Source: Tremella fuciformis (lineage: Eukaryota; Basidiomycota; Tremellomycetes; Tremellales; Tremellaceae). Taken from it: 64,000 bases of DNA. Positions 33,421 to 42,641 of the stretch are shown in pieces. The notes below the pieces were generated by a model. That model was not told the origin of the DNA. It saw nothing but the letters and a program-made list of their open reading frames with translations, and ran no database searches. The DNA lies in contig CP136490.1 in NCBI GenBank assembly GCA_032768795.1, forward strand, positions 1,736,001 through 1,800,000, in the 5' to 3' direction. The position numbers were made by a program, and so were the translations under genes. The first letter of the stretch is position 1. Each line of letters opens with the position of its first letter.

Positions 33421-34687
33421 CTAAGACATCCACACAAGACACATGCCAAGCTCAACGCCTTGGATCCCTGCCATCCTCTCCAGCTCCAGTCCGTCCTCGC
33501 CCACTCGCTTAAACACGGTCACACTGTTGTCATTCCTGCCCGTCACGGCTAAGAATTTTCCCGAGGCGTCCGGGACGATAGCCCGGAGGTGCTTCCCAAC
33601 GCCGGTGATCCAACCCGTCTTGGTTCGCTTGACATCGGTGGGGTCGGTTGGCGACACAGCGAAGAGGGCAAGGGCGTCTCCCTCTGGTTGAGGTGACCAT
33701 CGATTACCGCAAACCATCAGGAGCGGGCCTCCCTGGCGGGTAGGTGGAAGAAGCACCATCTCTCCAGCGTCCTGCACCCGCTCGTAGACCCACCCTTGAT
33801 CGTGGGGCGCGAGTATTGTCTGGCGGCCCACGCACTCGCCACCGTTGGCCATGGTGTGAATGGTCATGTCGTTGCTCATCTCGCCGATGCAATATAGATG
33901 GGTTCCTGGTGCTCAGCTGCTATCGTCGTGTCCGCCAGTGAGTGCACCTTTGGGATGCACAGCGATCCACCTCGCCCCGTCTCCCGGTCTGAAGCCGGCA
34001 ATGGACCCTTCAAAGACCCACTTGCCCTTCTCCGCACTACCTTCCCATCTGAGGCGCCAAATCTTGTCGCACCCGAGATCAGGAATGAGCCAGCCATTGC
34101 CATAACGGTACAGCTGATGAGGATGAGGGGTGACTTGACGCCAATGTCGACGAGGCTCGTAGTGCTTCTTGAAATCGTAGGTATGCCCAGGAAGCGGGGA
34201 CTTTGACAGGAATCTGCCCGAAGGATCGATGGGAAAGAGGATAGCGTCAGCCGAGCGGAACTGGGAATAAGTCCCCGTCCTCATGAAGATTGCAGACTGC
34301 AAGACGCGAGGTGCCCGACGAGATGCGCACGCACGTTGACGACGACAAGTCCTGATCTGTCTGGAAGAAAGTCTAGGCTCAAAGGGCTGATACCCCGTGT
34401 CGTAGCCGAGTCCACCACCTCAACAGTGCCTTTGTCGTCGATGACTCGGAGCAGTACGATGTCGCCAAGCGCGTAACCCGTGGAATAGACGAGATCGGGA
34501 TGATCCCTCGAATCAATTCAAGGTTTTTTTGTTGACAAGCCACTCACGGATGTCGCAGTAGCCACAAGGAATGCATCACTGCTGGGGTCTTGGATGAATG
34601 AGTAAGCGTATTGTCATGCTCGTCGAATGTGACACCGTGGATCCAGGCATCGTGCGATCCGATTAGCATGAGATGTTTGGAGGTCAT
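33421..34687 (-). CDS. Seven-bladed beta-propeller lactonase (6-phosphogluconolactonase-like)
   Basis: Predicted sugar or muconate lactone hydrolase of the Pgl/CMLE propeller family. Exons 34687-34548, 34506-34335, 34296-33948, 33905-33421 give 381 aa. Propeller blades are visible as repeated four-strand units with hallmark motifs: LIGSHD at the N-terminus, HPDHPDLVYSTGYALGDIVL, TPHPHQLY, LIPDLGCDKIWRLRW, WIAVHPKGTHLYCIGEMSN, and VPDASGKFLAVTGRNDNSVTVF near the C-terminus. The motifs HPHQ and DLG.D match CMLE/Pgl active-site surroundings. There is no signal peptide, so it is likely cytosolic. Beside an SDR and a mutarotase it would plausibly open the lactone made by C1 oxidation of a sugar. 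Confidence 0.85.
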
Positions 34688-35012
34688 TCGGCCAGTGGCT
34701 ATTGGAGTCGGTCACAAATGAGGTCCGCAGGTCCAGCCATAAATGTGTGGACCCGCTCATTGGGGCTGCTTCGATTCTGCTTGGACCGATCATCAATTAG
34801 CCTGAAGATCTGACAGTGTACAGGCTCAGGTACACCCGGGCTCTCACGGCTCAAAACTGTCAAACTCGACCGAGCCTCTCCTCGAGGGTGCTGCATTGCA
34901 GCGAGACTGGGAGCATTCACCGCCACTTGCCAAGGAACACAGACACGGAATTGGTTCCAGTGAAAACTGCGTAAGGCGCATGCACCTATAAATATAATGG
35001 CGACAAGGGGGA
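34688..35012. other. Spacer between mutarotase and lactonase genes
   Basis: 325 bp on the minus strand: the mutarotase 3' end region and the lactonase promoter. The two short ORFs here are without support. Confidence 0.4.
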
Positions 35013-36096
35013 TCATTGCGCACGCACTTCCACGATCTGTGAGCCAGAGTATCTCGCACCGCCCTTGAGCCACGTCCAGTCTCTGAAGTCCCCCGGCTGG
35101 ACGAGAATGGTCCTTCGCCACTCCTCCGGCGTGATGTTGCGTGACTCCTCGGCGGGGAGCGGGCTGTAAATGGCCGCACTGTAATCAGCACTGACACAAG
35201 CGATGAGCTCACTCTTTAAAACCTTCTGCAGATACCATGATCTGCTCTCCGCCATTGGTGATGGTGACAGGCTGAGTGACACCAAAGTAGTTTCTTGAGA
35301 TGGGTTTCGTGACCAGAAAGTCTGCTCCGTCCGAAGTGCTTTCGCCACCACCTTGCAGCTCGTCGACGTAACTTACGCCTTGCTGGACTCGAATGGAGCA
35401 CTTTGTCGCGTCGGGGACCGCAAAGAAGGGGTGAAAGTAACACTTGAGGGGATAATCCTTTGCCATCTTGTCATTGACAACATCGATACTCGTCGTCAAC
35501 TTGTCATCCTCAAGCGTGACTGTGTATTCGAGCGAGATTGTCTTTGGATCTCGCTCAGGATACCTCGCTCGGGCAACCGCAAAACGGACGGAGACCTTGT
35601 CCAACTGATCCACCTTGTCAACGATGTCCCAGAGCACGTTCATTGCCCATCCAGATTTGAGCTCGTAGCCGGTGTGAATGGACAATGAGGGGTCGGCGCG
35701 AACTTGCTCATCGGTAGGACCGAATCCTTTCCAGGGCTGTCTCGGGTCAAATGCTGTAGCAATGGTGCTCAGAGCTCACAAAGCATATGGGGATTCCCCC
35801 GCGTATCTGCTGTAAGCTTTTCCTTGAGCAGAGTGGTCAGACTGGCAACGGACCCATGTCTTCCCATCGAGCTGCGTCTTCCAGTAATCTGGCTGGAGAA
35901 GCCGCTCTTTGTTGTCTCTGGTCCTCCACGAAAAGACGTTACATCCCAGCAAACTACACTCAGCCCCTATATCACCATCTGACTCACTAGACTATCGCGG
36001 TCGCGCCCTGTCGTCAACGCTTGCTCTTCCTGCCGGGGCGTCACACACCGAAGGGAGGCTCAGAGTCACCAGTGGCCCTTCTTGCGTGACTGGCAT
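35013..36096 (-). CDS. Aldose/hexose-6-phosphate mutarotase-like protein
   Basis: Galactose-mutarotase fold protein closest to glucose-6-phosphate 1-epimerases. Exons 36096-36049, 36007-35988, 35953-35854, 35806-35780, 35736-35213, 35178-35013 give 294 aa. Two coding exons are only 20 and 27 nt. Family marks are LVTLSLPSGATAIVYLLGCNVFSWR, KTWIRGGIPICF, SIHTGYELKSGW and CYFHPFF, where the His corresponds to the LHTYF histidine. The usual catalytic glutamate segment (V.VE.G) appears as ILVQPGDF, with Gln in place of Glu, and the GFAR motif is absent. So the enzyme may be inactive, altered or binding-only. Introns 2 and 5 are 34 nt. It is the distal member of the putative sugar cluster. Confidence 0.78.
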
Positions 36097-37173
36097 ACTT
36101 GTAAGTGATCAGCATTACCTTAGCGTCTTTGGCCAATGGGTGATATGAGCATCTACGGGATCCCCATCCTGGTTTGTCGCTTGAATTCCGGTTACTCCTT
36201 GATCTGTTAATTCGTGCGAAACTACGCCGAATACTCGGCAATGCCCGAGCGACAGGTGATGCTCAACAGCCCCGGTAAAGCTGGAACAGTAGGACAGTGT
36301 GAATTGATGACTGAACAAGGCCGAGCACAAAGACCCATTGTTGATCGAATCGGACTCGGACCGACCCCTCCCGTCCGCTCGAGTCATCGCAGTGGGAGAT
36401 GATGTGGACTTGAAACATCCCTGAGGAGCAGGCTATCTCTCGCAGAGATAGAAGAGCAGATAGAGTGACACGGCAGGCAACGATGCCGAGGAAGTGCAAA
36501 GTCGTGGGGAAGCCGTTGAGCTGAGAGCCCCATGATCGAGTGCTCGGGTTACCGAGTGATACGTTGACATCTTTTGAATGTGCACGTCGAAAATTAGATG
36601 CCAGCTTCGCGCTTCACATGCAGCGACTGCATCATGCGAGGCCTCAGAGTCATGTGCCCGGATGGAATTGGACTGTATTAGAGAGAGAGCAACATTGTCC
36701 GGAGCGACGTGAAGCCGTAAGCCTCTTGGACCACCGCCAAGAATCCCTGTCGTGAACGATATACCCCTGTCGTGAACGATGACTTCACCTCGGCCACTGG
36801 TCGCCGGGCGTGAGGCCCTAGTGGAGAGGTAGAATGGATAAGCGAAAGGGTGGCACATTTGACCTGCGAGTCACCTCGTTAGTATGACTCATCCCTGCAG
36901 GCCATAGAGCAATTGGGTGTCGAGTGGCGAGTGGGAGAAGCAGGTTGAGTGCCGTATGTCTGGGGTCATGCACCGTTTTCCACAGGCTTTCGAAAGACTC
37001 ACGCGAACCCTGTTGGATCCCGAGATCCTTTCAGCTCGTACGTGGTGATGCACCTTGAGCTGCATCGAAAAGAGAGCTTACCACTGACCGAGAGAGTCTT
37101 CACGCTCGCGACGCCTCGCGATTTAGCACATGAAAGGTGTGGAAACAAAAGTGCATGATGAATGGCTGTCAGA
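36097..37173. other. Intergenic region
   Basis: 1.1 kb upstream of the mutarotase gene and downstream of the gene at 37174. ORFs up to 141 codons on either strand overlap one another and lack motifs. A 20-bp tandem repeat lies at 36745-36780. The rest shows nothing I can name. Confidence 0.5.
36745..36780. repeat. Tandem 16-bp direct repeat
   Basis: CCCTGTCGTGAACGAT occurs at 36745-36760 and again at 36765-36780, separated by ATAC, so the unit is 20 bp. It could be a recent slippage duplication or a pair of binding sites. Confidence 0.8.
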
Positions 37174-37892
37174 CTACTCCTCACGCTCAAGTAGTGGTAT
37201 CTCGTCAGAAGGCCGATCGTCGAGGTCGAGACTCGTGTCGACAATCTGCTCTGGCCCGTCTTGCCCGGTGCCATACTGATCCGAGCACGGTCGGATGCGC
37301 TTCACAAGGTGGTTGACGACCTGGAAGAACACGGCTTCGGTAGGGTACGTATGACTGCCCTTCCTGAGCCGATGTTCAAGTTCTTCCTCTACCTTGTGCC
37401 CAAGGTAAAAGCCGAATGTCCATGTTGTTGGTGTTCCGTCTTTCTTGGTCAGCGAGATCTGCAACTTTCTGGCATTGTCGGAGGTCGCGAGACTCGGGTC
37501 CAGTCGGGGTCGCTCTGGTCGACTGGTGCTTCCTGATACGTCTTATGCACCTGACGCAGGCAGTAGTGAGCAAGTTCATTCAGTCCGTCAGTCTGGCTTA
37601 GATCGTAGTCATGGCCCGAAGGATCCGGGTTGTTGACTTCCCTCTGGATCCTTTCCATTACTTCGGACATGAAGGTACAATCTGGACATGTGCTCTGCAC
37701 ATTATGGGCCTTGGAACGGAGAGAACGCGATGTCTCGTTTACATTCCAGTCTACCACCTCGATGGAGCACCGCGTGTCAAATTCATCGTTGGAATCTTTC
37801 CTGGTGTAGCAACAATCATGGAGTTTTGCACATTCCGCGAACACTTGAGGCGAGCAACAGGCCAGAGTGAAGTTGGACAACTCGACAGGCAT
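37174..37892 (-). CDS. Unrecognised cysteine-containing protein (5' end uncertain)
   Basis: Exons 37892-37551 and 37513-37174 region: exon 2 begins at 37512 after a 38-nt intron ending CAGAG. Together they give 226 aa with the frame closing. The first part has eight Cys in about 100 residues (ACCSPQVFAEC, HDCCYTRKD, CPDC, HYC), suggesting disulphides or metal binding. The second part is a mixed alpha/beta stretch (TTWTFGFYLGHKVEEELEHRL), ending with an acidic tail. The codon at 37892 is preceded by CACCAG, which also looks like a 3' splice site, so an upstream exon is possible. One candidate is the hydrophobic MSFLVHATLAYVGIF at about 38098, which could supply a signal peptide. Family unknown. 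Confidence 0.5.
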
Positions 37893-38568
37893 CTGGTGGT
37901 GAGTTTCTGGTAATGGGTAGGTGAGGACAGGAGTGCAGTGGCGAAGAAGCCACACTCGGGTGAAGCTTTATAGGAGTGTTTCGTAGACGCCGGAAAGTGC
38001 TCGATCAGCAATAGCGTCTCAGCGATGTGCGTCCATTGATTCCAGCGTCTGAAAAGATACCAACATAAGCGAGAGTCGCATGCACGAGGAAGGACATGGT
38101 GTTTCGTAACTGGGTGCGATGAACGGAAGCAAATCGGGGCTAATAGTGGTGGTTTCAGGGACTCAGATGGCTCAGGTTGACGCGACTGTCCTTTGACTTT
38201 GGGTGAACAACGAACAACATGACGATATCTCGAATGGCAACACGTCCTGACTTTTCCATTGGCATCTCTCGTCTCTTGTCCTTGCTTCTTGGACCTTGCA
38301 ACCGACAGAAGTAGCCAACACGATTTGTTCTCATCGGCCACATCACCAGAACGACTCCCGACACGGCGGCCTGGACGACGACACGAGTCACGAAAGATCC
38401 GAGCACTTCCCCTGCCCCTCTCCCAGCCCTGCAGGTCCCCGATAGACTCGTCGCGTGCACTCGCGTATTCGTTCTATCTCATGAACATTTGACGCACGTC
38501 TTCGCCTTCCTCTTCTCTTGTACCTATCGTCCCGACACCGCGACCACCACATCGGTCCCCCAGTGATC
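37893..38568. promoter_or_regulatory. Divergent upstream region
   Basis: About 680 bp before the GATA-factor start. It may include an unmodelled 5' exon of the minus-strand gene at 37174. The last 120 bp are C/T-rich leader. No specific sites recognised. Confidence 0.4.
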
Positions 38569-41126
38569 ATGGCGGACGCGTTGGCCCCCAACAGGATCCA
38601 CTCTCTGCCTGGTGAGCGCATACCCGTGAGCAGTCAGACATCATACTGAATCGACAGTACAAGTCAATTACCATCTTCCATCCTCATCGCAGATATTCTC
38701 GACGCTTTTTGACGAGTTGCAATCGGTATACGTTCATCCGAATGCTGCGAGTAGCTCCGACGAGGAAGTATGGGGCTCGATATACCTCAAAACCGTCATT
38801 CAAGGTGTCATTCGAGCCAGGTACGTTGTCGGAAACTACACGCAGAGCCCTCACTGATTTTGCGCAGTCCAGAAACACATCCAATGTATCCCGGCACCCC
38901 AGACTTGTCCGTTTACATCCTGGATGCCCGAGAAACATATCTTCGCCGATCTCGCGCTTCCTCCCCTTTCCCGGCGCATCTCCGCCCTTCATCGCCCGCG
39001 GCCTCATCGTCACCTTTACTGTCCCTCGCCCCACCACTGCAGCTCCCAGAGGTCTGGATAGGAAAGGGCCTTGTGAGCTGGGCACTCGATGAGCCTGGTC
39101 AGGGAAAGAACCTCATCACCGGCCGCCTTGTACGATCAAGCGAATTCGCCCGAGTGATCAAGAGTCAGGGTATGGACGCGATGGAGGCTCTCATGGCTCT
39201 TGACGACAACGCCGAGGAAAGCTGGGGTGTCGAGATCTCACTGGGGCTCAAGAGTGGCGCGTCAGGAAGCTTTGGCGTGCATCCTCAAGTCCAGAACGTA
39301 ATGAGCATGGACAACCAAATACTTCGCCGAAGCTCGTCGTTCTCATCGTCTTCTATCGATACGGAGACTCTTCCTCGTCCTCAGCTTCCTGCCCCGCCTC
39401 GACAGACTTCCGATATCGCAATCCGACCCATCTCGCCTACCCTGGAGAGGAAGAGCCATGAAGTCACCCCTCGACCGACCATGCCGCCCAAGAGACACTC
39501 GACTGGGAAGAAGAAGCAGGATCGAAAGAAGTTGACAGAGGTGGATCCTAATAGACCGCATGTTAAGTCCGACAGCGAAGTGTCAGATGGCACCAGCGAG
39601 GTACTCAAAGACCTGCCCGCGGCGATCTTTTCGAAACCTGAAAGTTTAACGAAGGATCAAGCTCAACGTCTGCTCGACAGCCCTGCTTTCATTGGACTTT
39701 TAGAAAGTCTTACTGGCCAATCAGTCAGCAATAAGCGCAAGGCAGAGAGCGTCGCAGGCGGTAGCTCGAAGAAGGCAAGGGGGAACTCGAAGGTCGGCGA
39801 AGATTCTGATTCAAAACTCAAATGCTATAATTGCGGAAGGATCAAGAGCGCTGTCTGGAGGCAGAAGACGATGGAGGATGGGAAGTCTGTCCGAGTGTGC
39901 AACGGTGAGCACCCGCGCGTCTCGTGTAGGAAGAGGTGACTGACTACATAGCTTGCGGTCTGTATTGGAACAAGCTTGGACAGATGCGTCCTCCGACCAT
40001 GTGGCAGGGGGTTGACGAGGATGTGAAAACCGGGTCCAGCAAGAAGAGCAAGACCAACACTCCTCCGCCAGCTCCTCGCATGGATGCCAACGGCAAAAAG
40101 CCTGGTGTACGCAAGGGTCCCGCCTCTTCGGGAGGCTTCAAGAGGACTTTATCCGCGGTGGCAGAAAAGGAAGCTCAACGCATAGCTGCGCAACGCAACA
40201 AGCCTCGTCCATCATCTTCTCTCCATCAAAGCACCCGTCCGACGCCTGCAGCGATGACATCGCCTATTCGCGGACCTACGCCCGCTCGGTCTCTGCGCAA
40301 CACGCGATGGAATGGCGATGCGCAAGCGGGCGCGTCGTCACCTGGTGGGTGGATAGAGCCTCTTGATTCGGTCCCCCATTCAGATGGATTCGACCCTGTC
40401 GATGAGTCACCCAATACCACCATTCGCCGCATACTGGACTCGGGGCCGACAACGGACATGCAGGGCATGCCGATACCGATGGGCAATGAAGGGACGCATG
40501 CAATGTCATTCGGAGGGGACGGGCAAGCCTGGGGCACCGACCTTTCCGCCTTCTTTGACGTGAACTTCGAACAATCGCCAGCCGGAGACTCTCAGCAATT
40601 TGGCCCTAACAGTCGACATCGAGCGCAGCAGAGCTCAGACGATGATGCCCTGTCTCAGCTCTTCAACCGAACTTCGTCGATGGTCCAAGTGACATCTTCG
40701 CCGCCCTTCGACTTTTCGCAACTGCCACCCTCGTCCCCGCCCAACATGCCAAGCGACCTGCCCCATTCCTCCTTGCTTGACTCGAGTCCTGACAACTCGC
40801 CGATGGAGAGCCCAGGTGTGCCGCTTCGCCGCACACCACGAAAACATACGGCTACAGAATCTCGCCTGAAGGAGTCGCATACTCCACAGGTCACTGCTTC
40901 GACTGATCACACGCACGGGCAGGTTGTTGACGACAAGACATGCGGTGGTCGTGACAGTGGAGAGTTCGATCTTGCCTCGTTTCTGCAAACGACCGGCGAT
41001 GGAGAGGCGCTCGAAGCTCTCAATCAGCTCATCAGCGGTATGTCGAGCGACACGACGGGTACGGCAGGCGGGTCCGAGCAAGATATCTGGAGCATGTTGC
41101 AGGACTTTGCCAGCAGCTCGGCATGA
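38569..41126 (+). CDS. GATA-type zinc-finger transcription factor with long finger loop
   Basis: Nuclear DNA-binding protein of 805 aa from exons 38569-38611, 38658-38820, 38868-39904, 39952-41126. One GATA-like finger is visible: C388-x2-C391-x21-C413-x2-C416, with conserved VWR and CNACGLYWNK. The loop is longer than the 17-20 residues of canonical GATA fingers. It ends LGQMRPPTMW, followed by a Lys-rich tail. Intron 3 splits the alanine codon of CNACG. The first about 150 residues look folded (FSTLFDELQSVYVHP). Long Ser/Pro-rich segments, a basic patch (KKRHSTGKKKQDRKK type) and Asp/Ser-rich regions follow. The target genes cannot be inferred. It is convergent with the KDEL-receptor gene. 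Confidence 0.83.
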
Positions 41127-41420
41127 GCCCATTAGGCGCTGCTTGTAGCGCTCCCGACGATTCACCTATAGTACGAGCATTATGACTTTTAGATGACACT
41201 AGACTGCACAACATGCTTGTAATTTATCGGTTCATGTTTCCTGCATGATTGCAGATGCATGCATGCTCTTCAGCTATGTGTTGACGGTGGGGTGCTGACC
41301 AAGAGGCCAAATGCGCATTTGAGTCTGGGTGACCCTCATGGTCAGCGTCCGGTCCAGGCGATCATCTTCGCATGGTCGTTTCTTCAACCTCCTTCGCGTC
41401 GACGTCTCCGGACTTTACAT

Positions 41421-42323
41421 CTATGCTGGCAACTCGAACTTCTGACCACGAAGGACTTTTGTCACATACTGCAGTATCAGTCCCTGCGAAATGAATGAGC
41501 AGCTCGATAGCTCACAATGTAGCCAAAGTCTGCATATATTGCGGTCTGGATGAGGCCAGCAATGACGGCAATCGGGTCAAACGCGCCCTCTGTGAAGTAT
41601 CTGTTATCAACACCTCGTCCTGGTTAACGAGAGGGTATTGCTAAGCTCACCGGTACATCCAGTTTGGAATGTACAGCCCGCGGTACAGTCCGAGAGCGGC
41701 TAGATAATGCGTTGTGATGGTTTCTGCCTCGCCGGTGCGTTGGAGCATGAAGAGCTGCGGGAGGATTGCTACGCTCTCCAGCCAGATGGAGAAGGACCAC
41801 AGGAGCTCGGTGGGGTCGTATGCGTATGTGAAGATCAGGGAGGTGATTGCGACCGGGGGCACGAGGTATTCGAGACGGAAAGTGTCAAGCGATGCGTCTT
41901 GTGTAGGCCTGAAATGAGCGGAGCACATCATACGTTGCGCAGAGCCGCCCGAGCCAAATGCGCAGCAGGCCAGCAGCCCCGCTAGCGCCGGCGTCTCCAG
42001 GCTTCAACAGAGAAGATGCGGCAGCTGCGCTAACGCCAGGCTCGTATGGCCGACTGGGGAGAATCGACTTACCTGAACCGCACCCGCATGAGGTAGAGCG
42101 TGTAGCCTGTGCTGCCAATGAAAAACAGCTTCATGAGCGTGTTGTACAGCGACACATGCGGTCGTGTGAAGAGGTCGATATAGCGGGTACAGAACACGGT
42201 GAAGTACAGCGCTTGCGACTTGAACGATATGCCGCGACATGAGCGGCTCGTCTGTATTTTATGGAGGAGGATGAAGATGGAAGCGAGGTGCGAAAGGTCG
42301 CCGAGGAACCGGAAGATGTTCAT
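41421..42323 (-). CDS. ERD2: ER lumen protein-retaining receptor (KDEL/HDEL receptor, Erd2)
   Basis: Seven-TM Golgi receptor returning HDEL-tagged ER proteins via COPI vesicles. Exons 42323-42073, 41908-41651, 41600-41516, 41468-41421 give 213 aa, the family's usual length. Diagnostic blocks are [92 protein letters not shown] and [15 protein letters not shown]. Intron 1 is 164 nt, long for this genome. The C-terminal Lys-rich retrieval signal ([12 protein letters not shown]) is present. Confidence 0.95.
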
Positions 42324-42641
42324 GGTGGCGGAAGCCTTGGCGGGCCGGTCGACGTTGACGTGAGGAGTGCGCGTGCGCCCTGTGAAGCAGGCGAGACTGA
42401 CGGGATGGAATGTATGGGTAAAGAAAGCTACGTTGCTGCCATGGGAGCGACAAAAGAACGACCCCGCATTGCGCGCCACGTCAGGCCAGGACCCACCCTG
42501 TGGCAAAGTGGGGGGAGTATATATCGTGCAAGGGGGTGTGGCGACTAACGCCAGCGTGTTCGTTCACCCAAAAGTGAAAGCTGATCACATCGTCTACACC
42601 CCACAAAGCGACAGCACCAAAAAGAGGAGCATCAGGACGTC
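42324..42641. promoter_or_regulatory. Divergent promoter of KDEL receptor and P5A ATPase
   Basis: 318 bp joining two ER/secretory genes head to head. Between about 42540 and 42641 there is no ATG on the plus strand until the split AT|G of the ATPase at 42642. No UPRE-like element was recognised by eye. Confidence 0.4.

Noticed and set aside
36115..36858. Possible gene(s) on the minus strand between the mutarotase and the gene at 37174
   Set aside because: Several ORFs in different frames, none with motif, splice partner or sensible start. Left as intergenic.
41257..41275. GCATGCATGC run near the 3' end of the GATA-factor gene as a regulatory palindrome
   Set aside because: Shorter and imperfectly centred, located in a 3' flank. 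No reason to call it functional.
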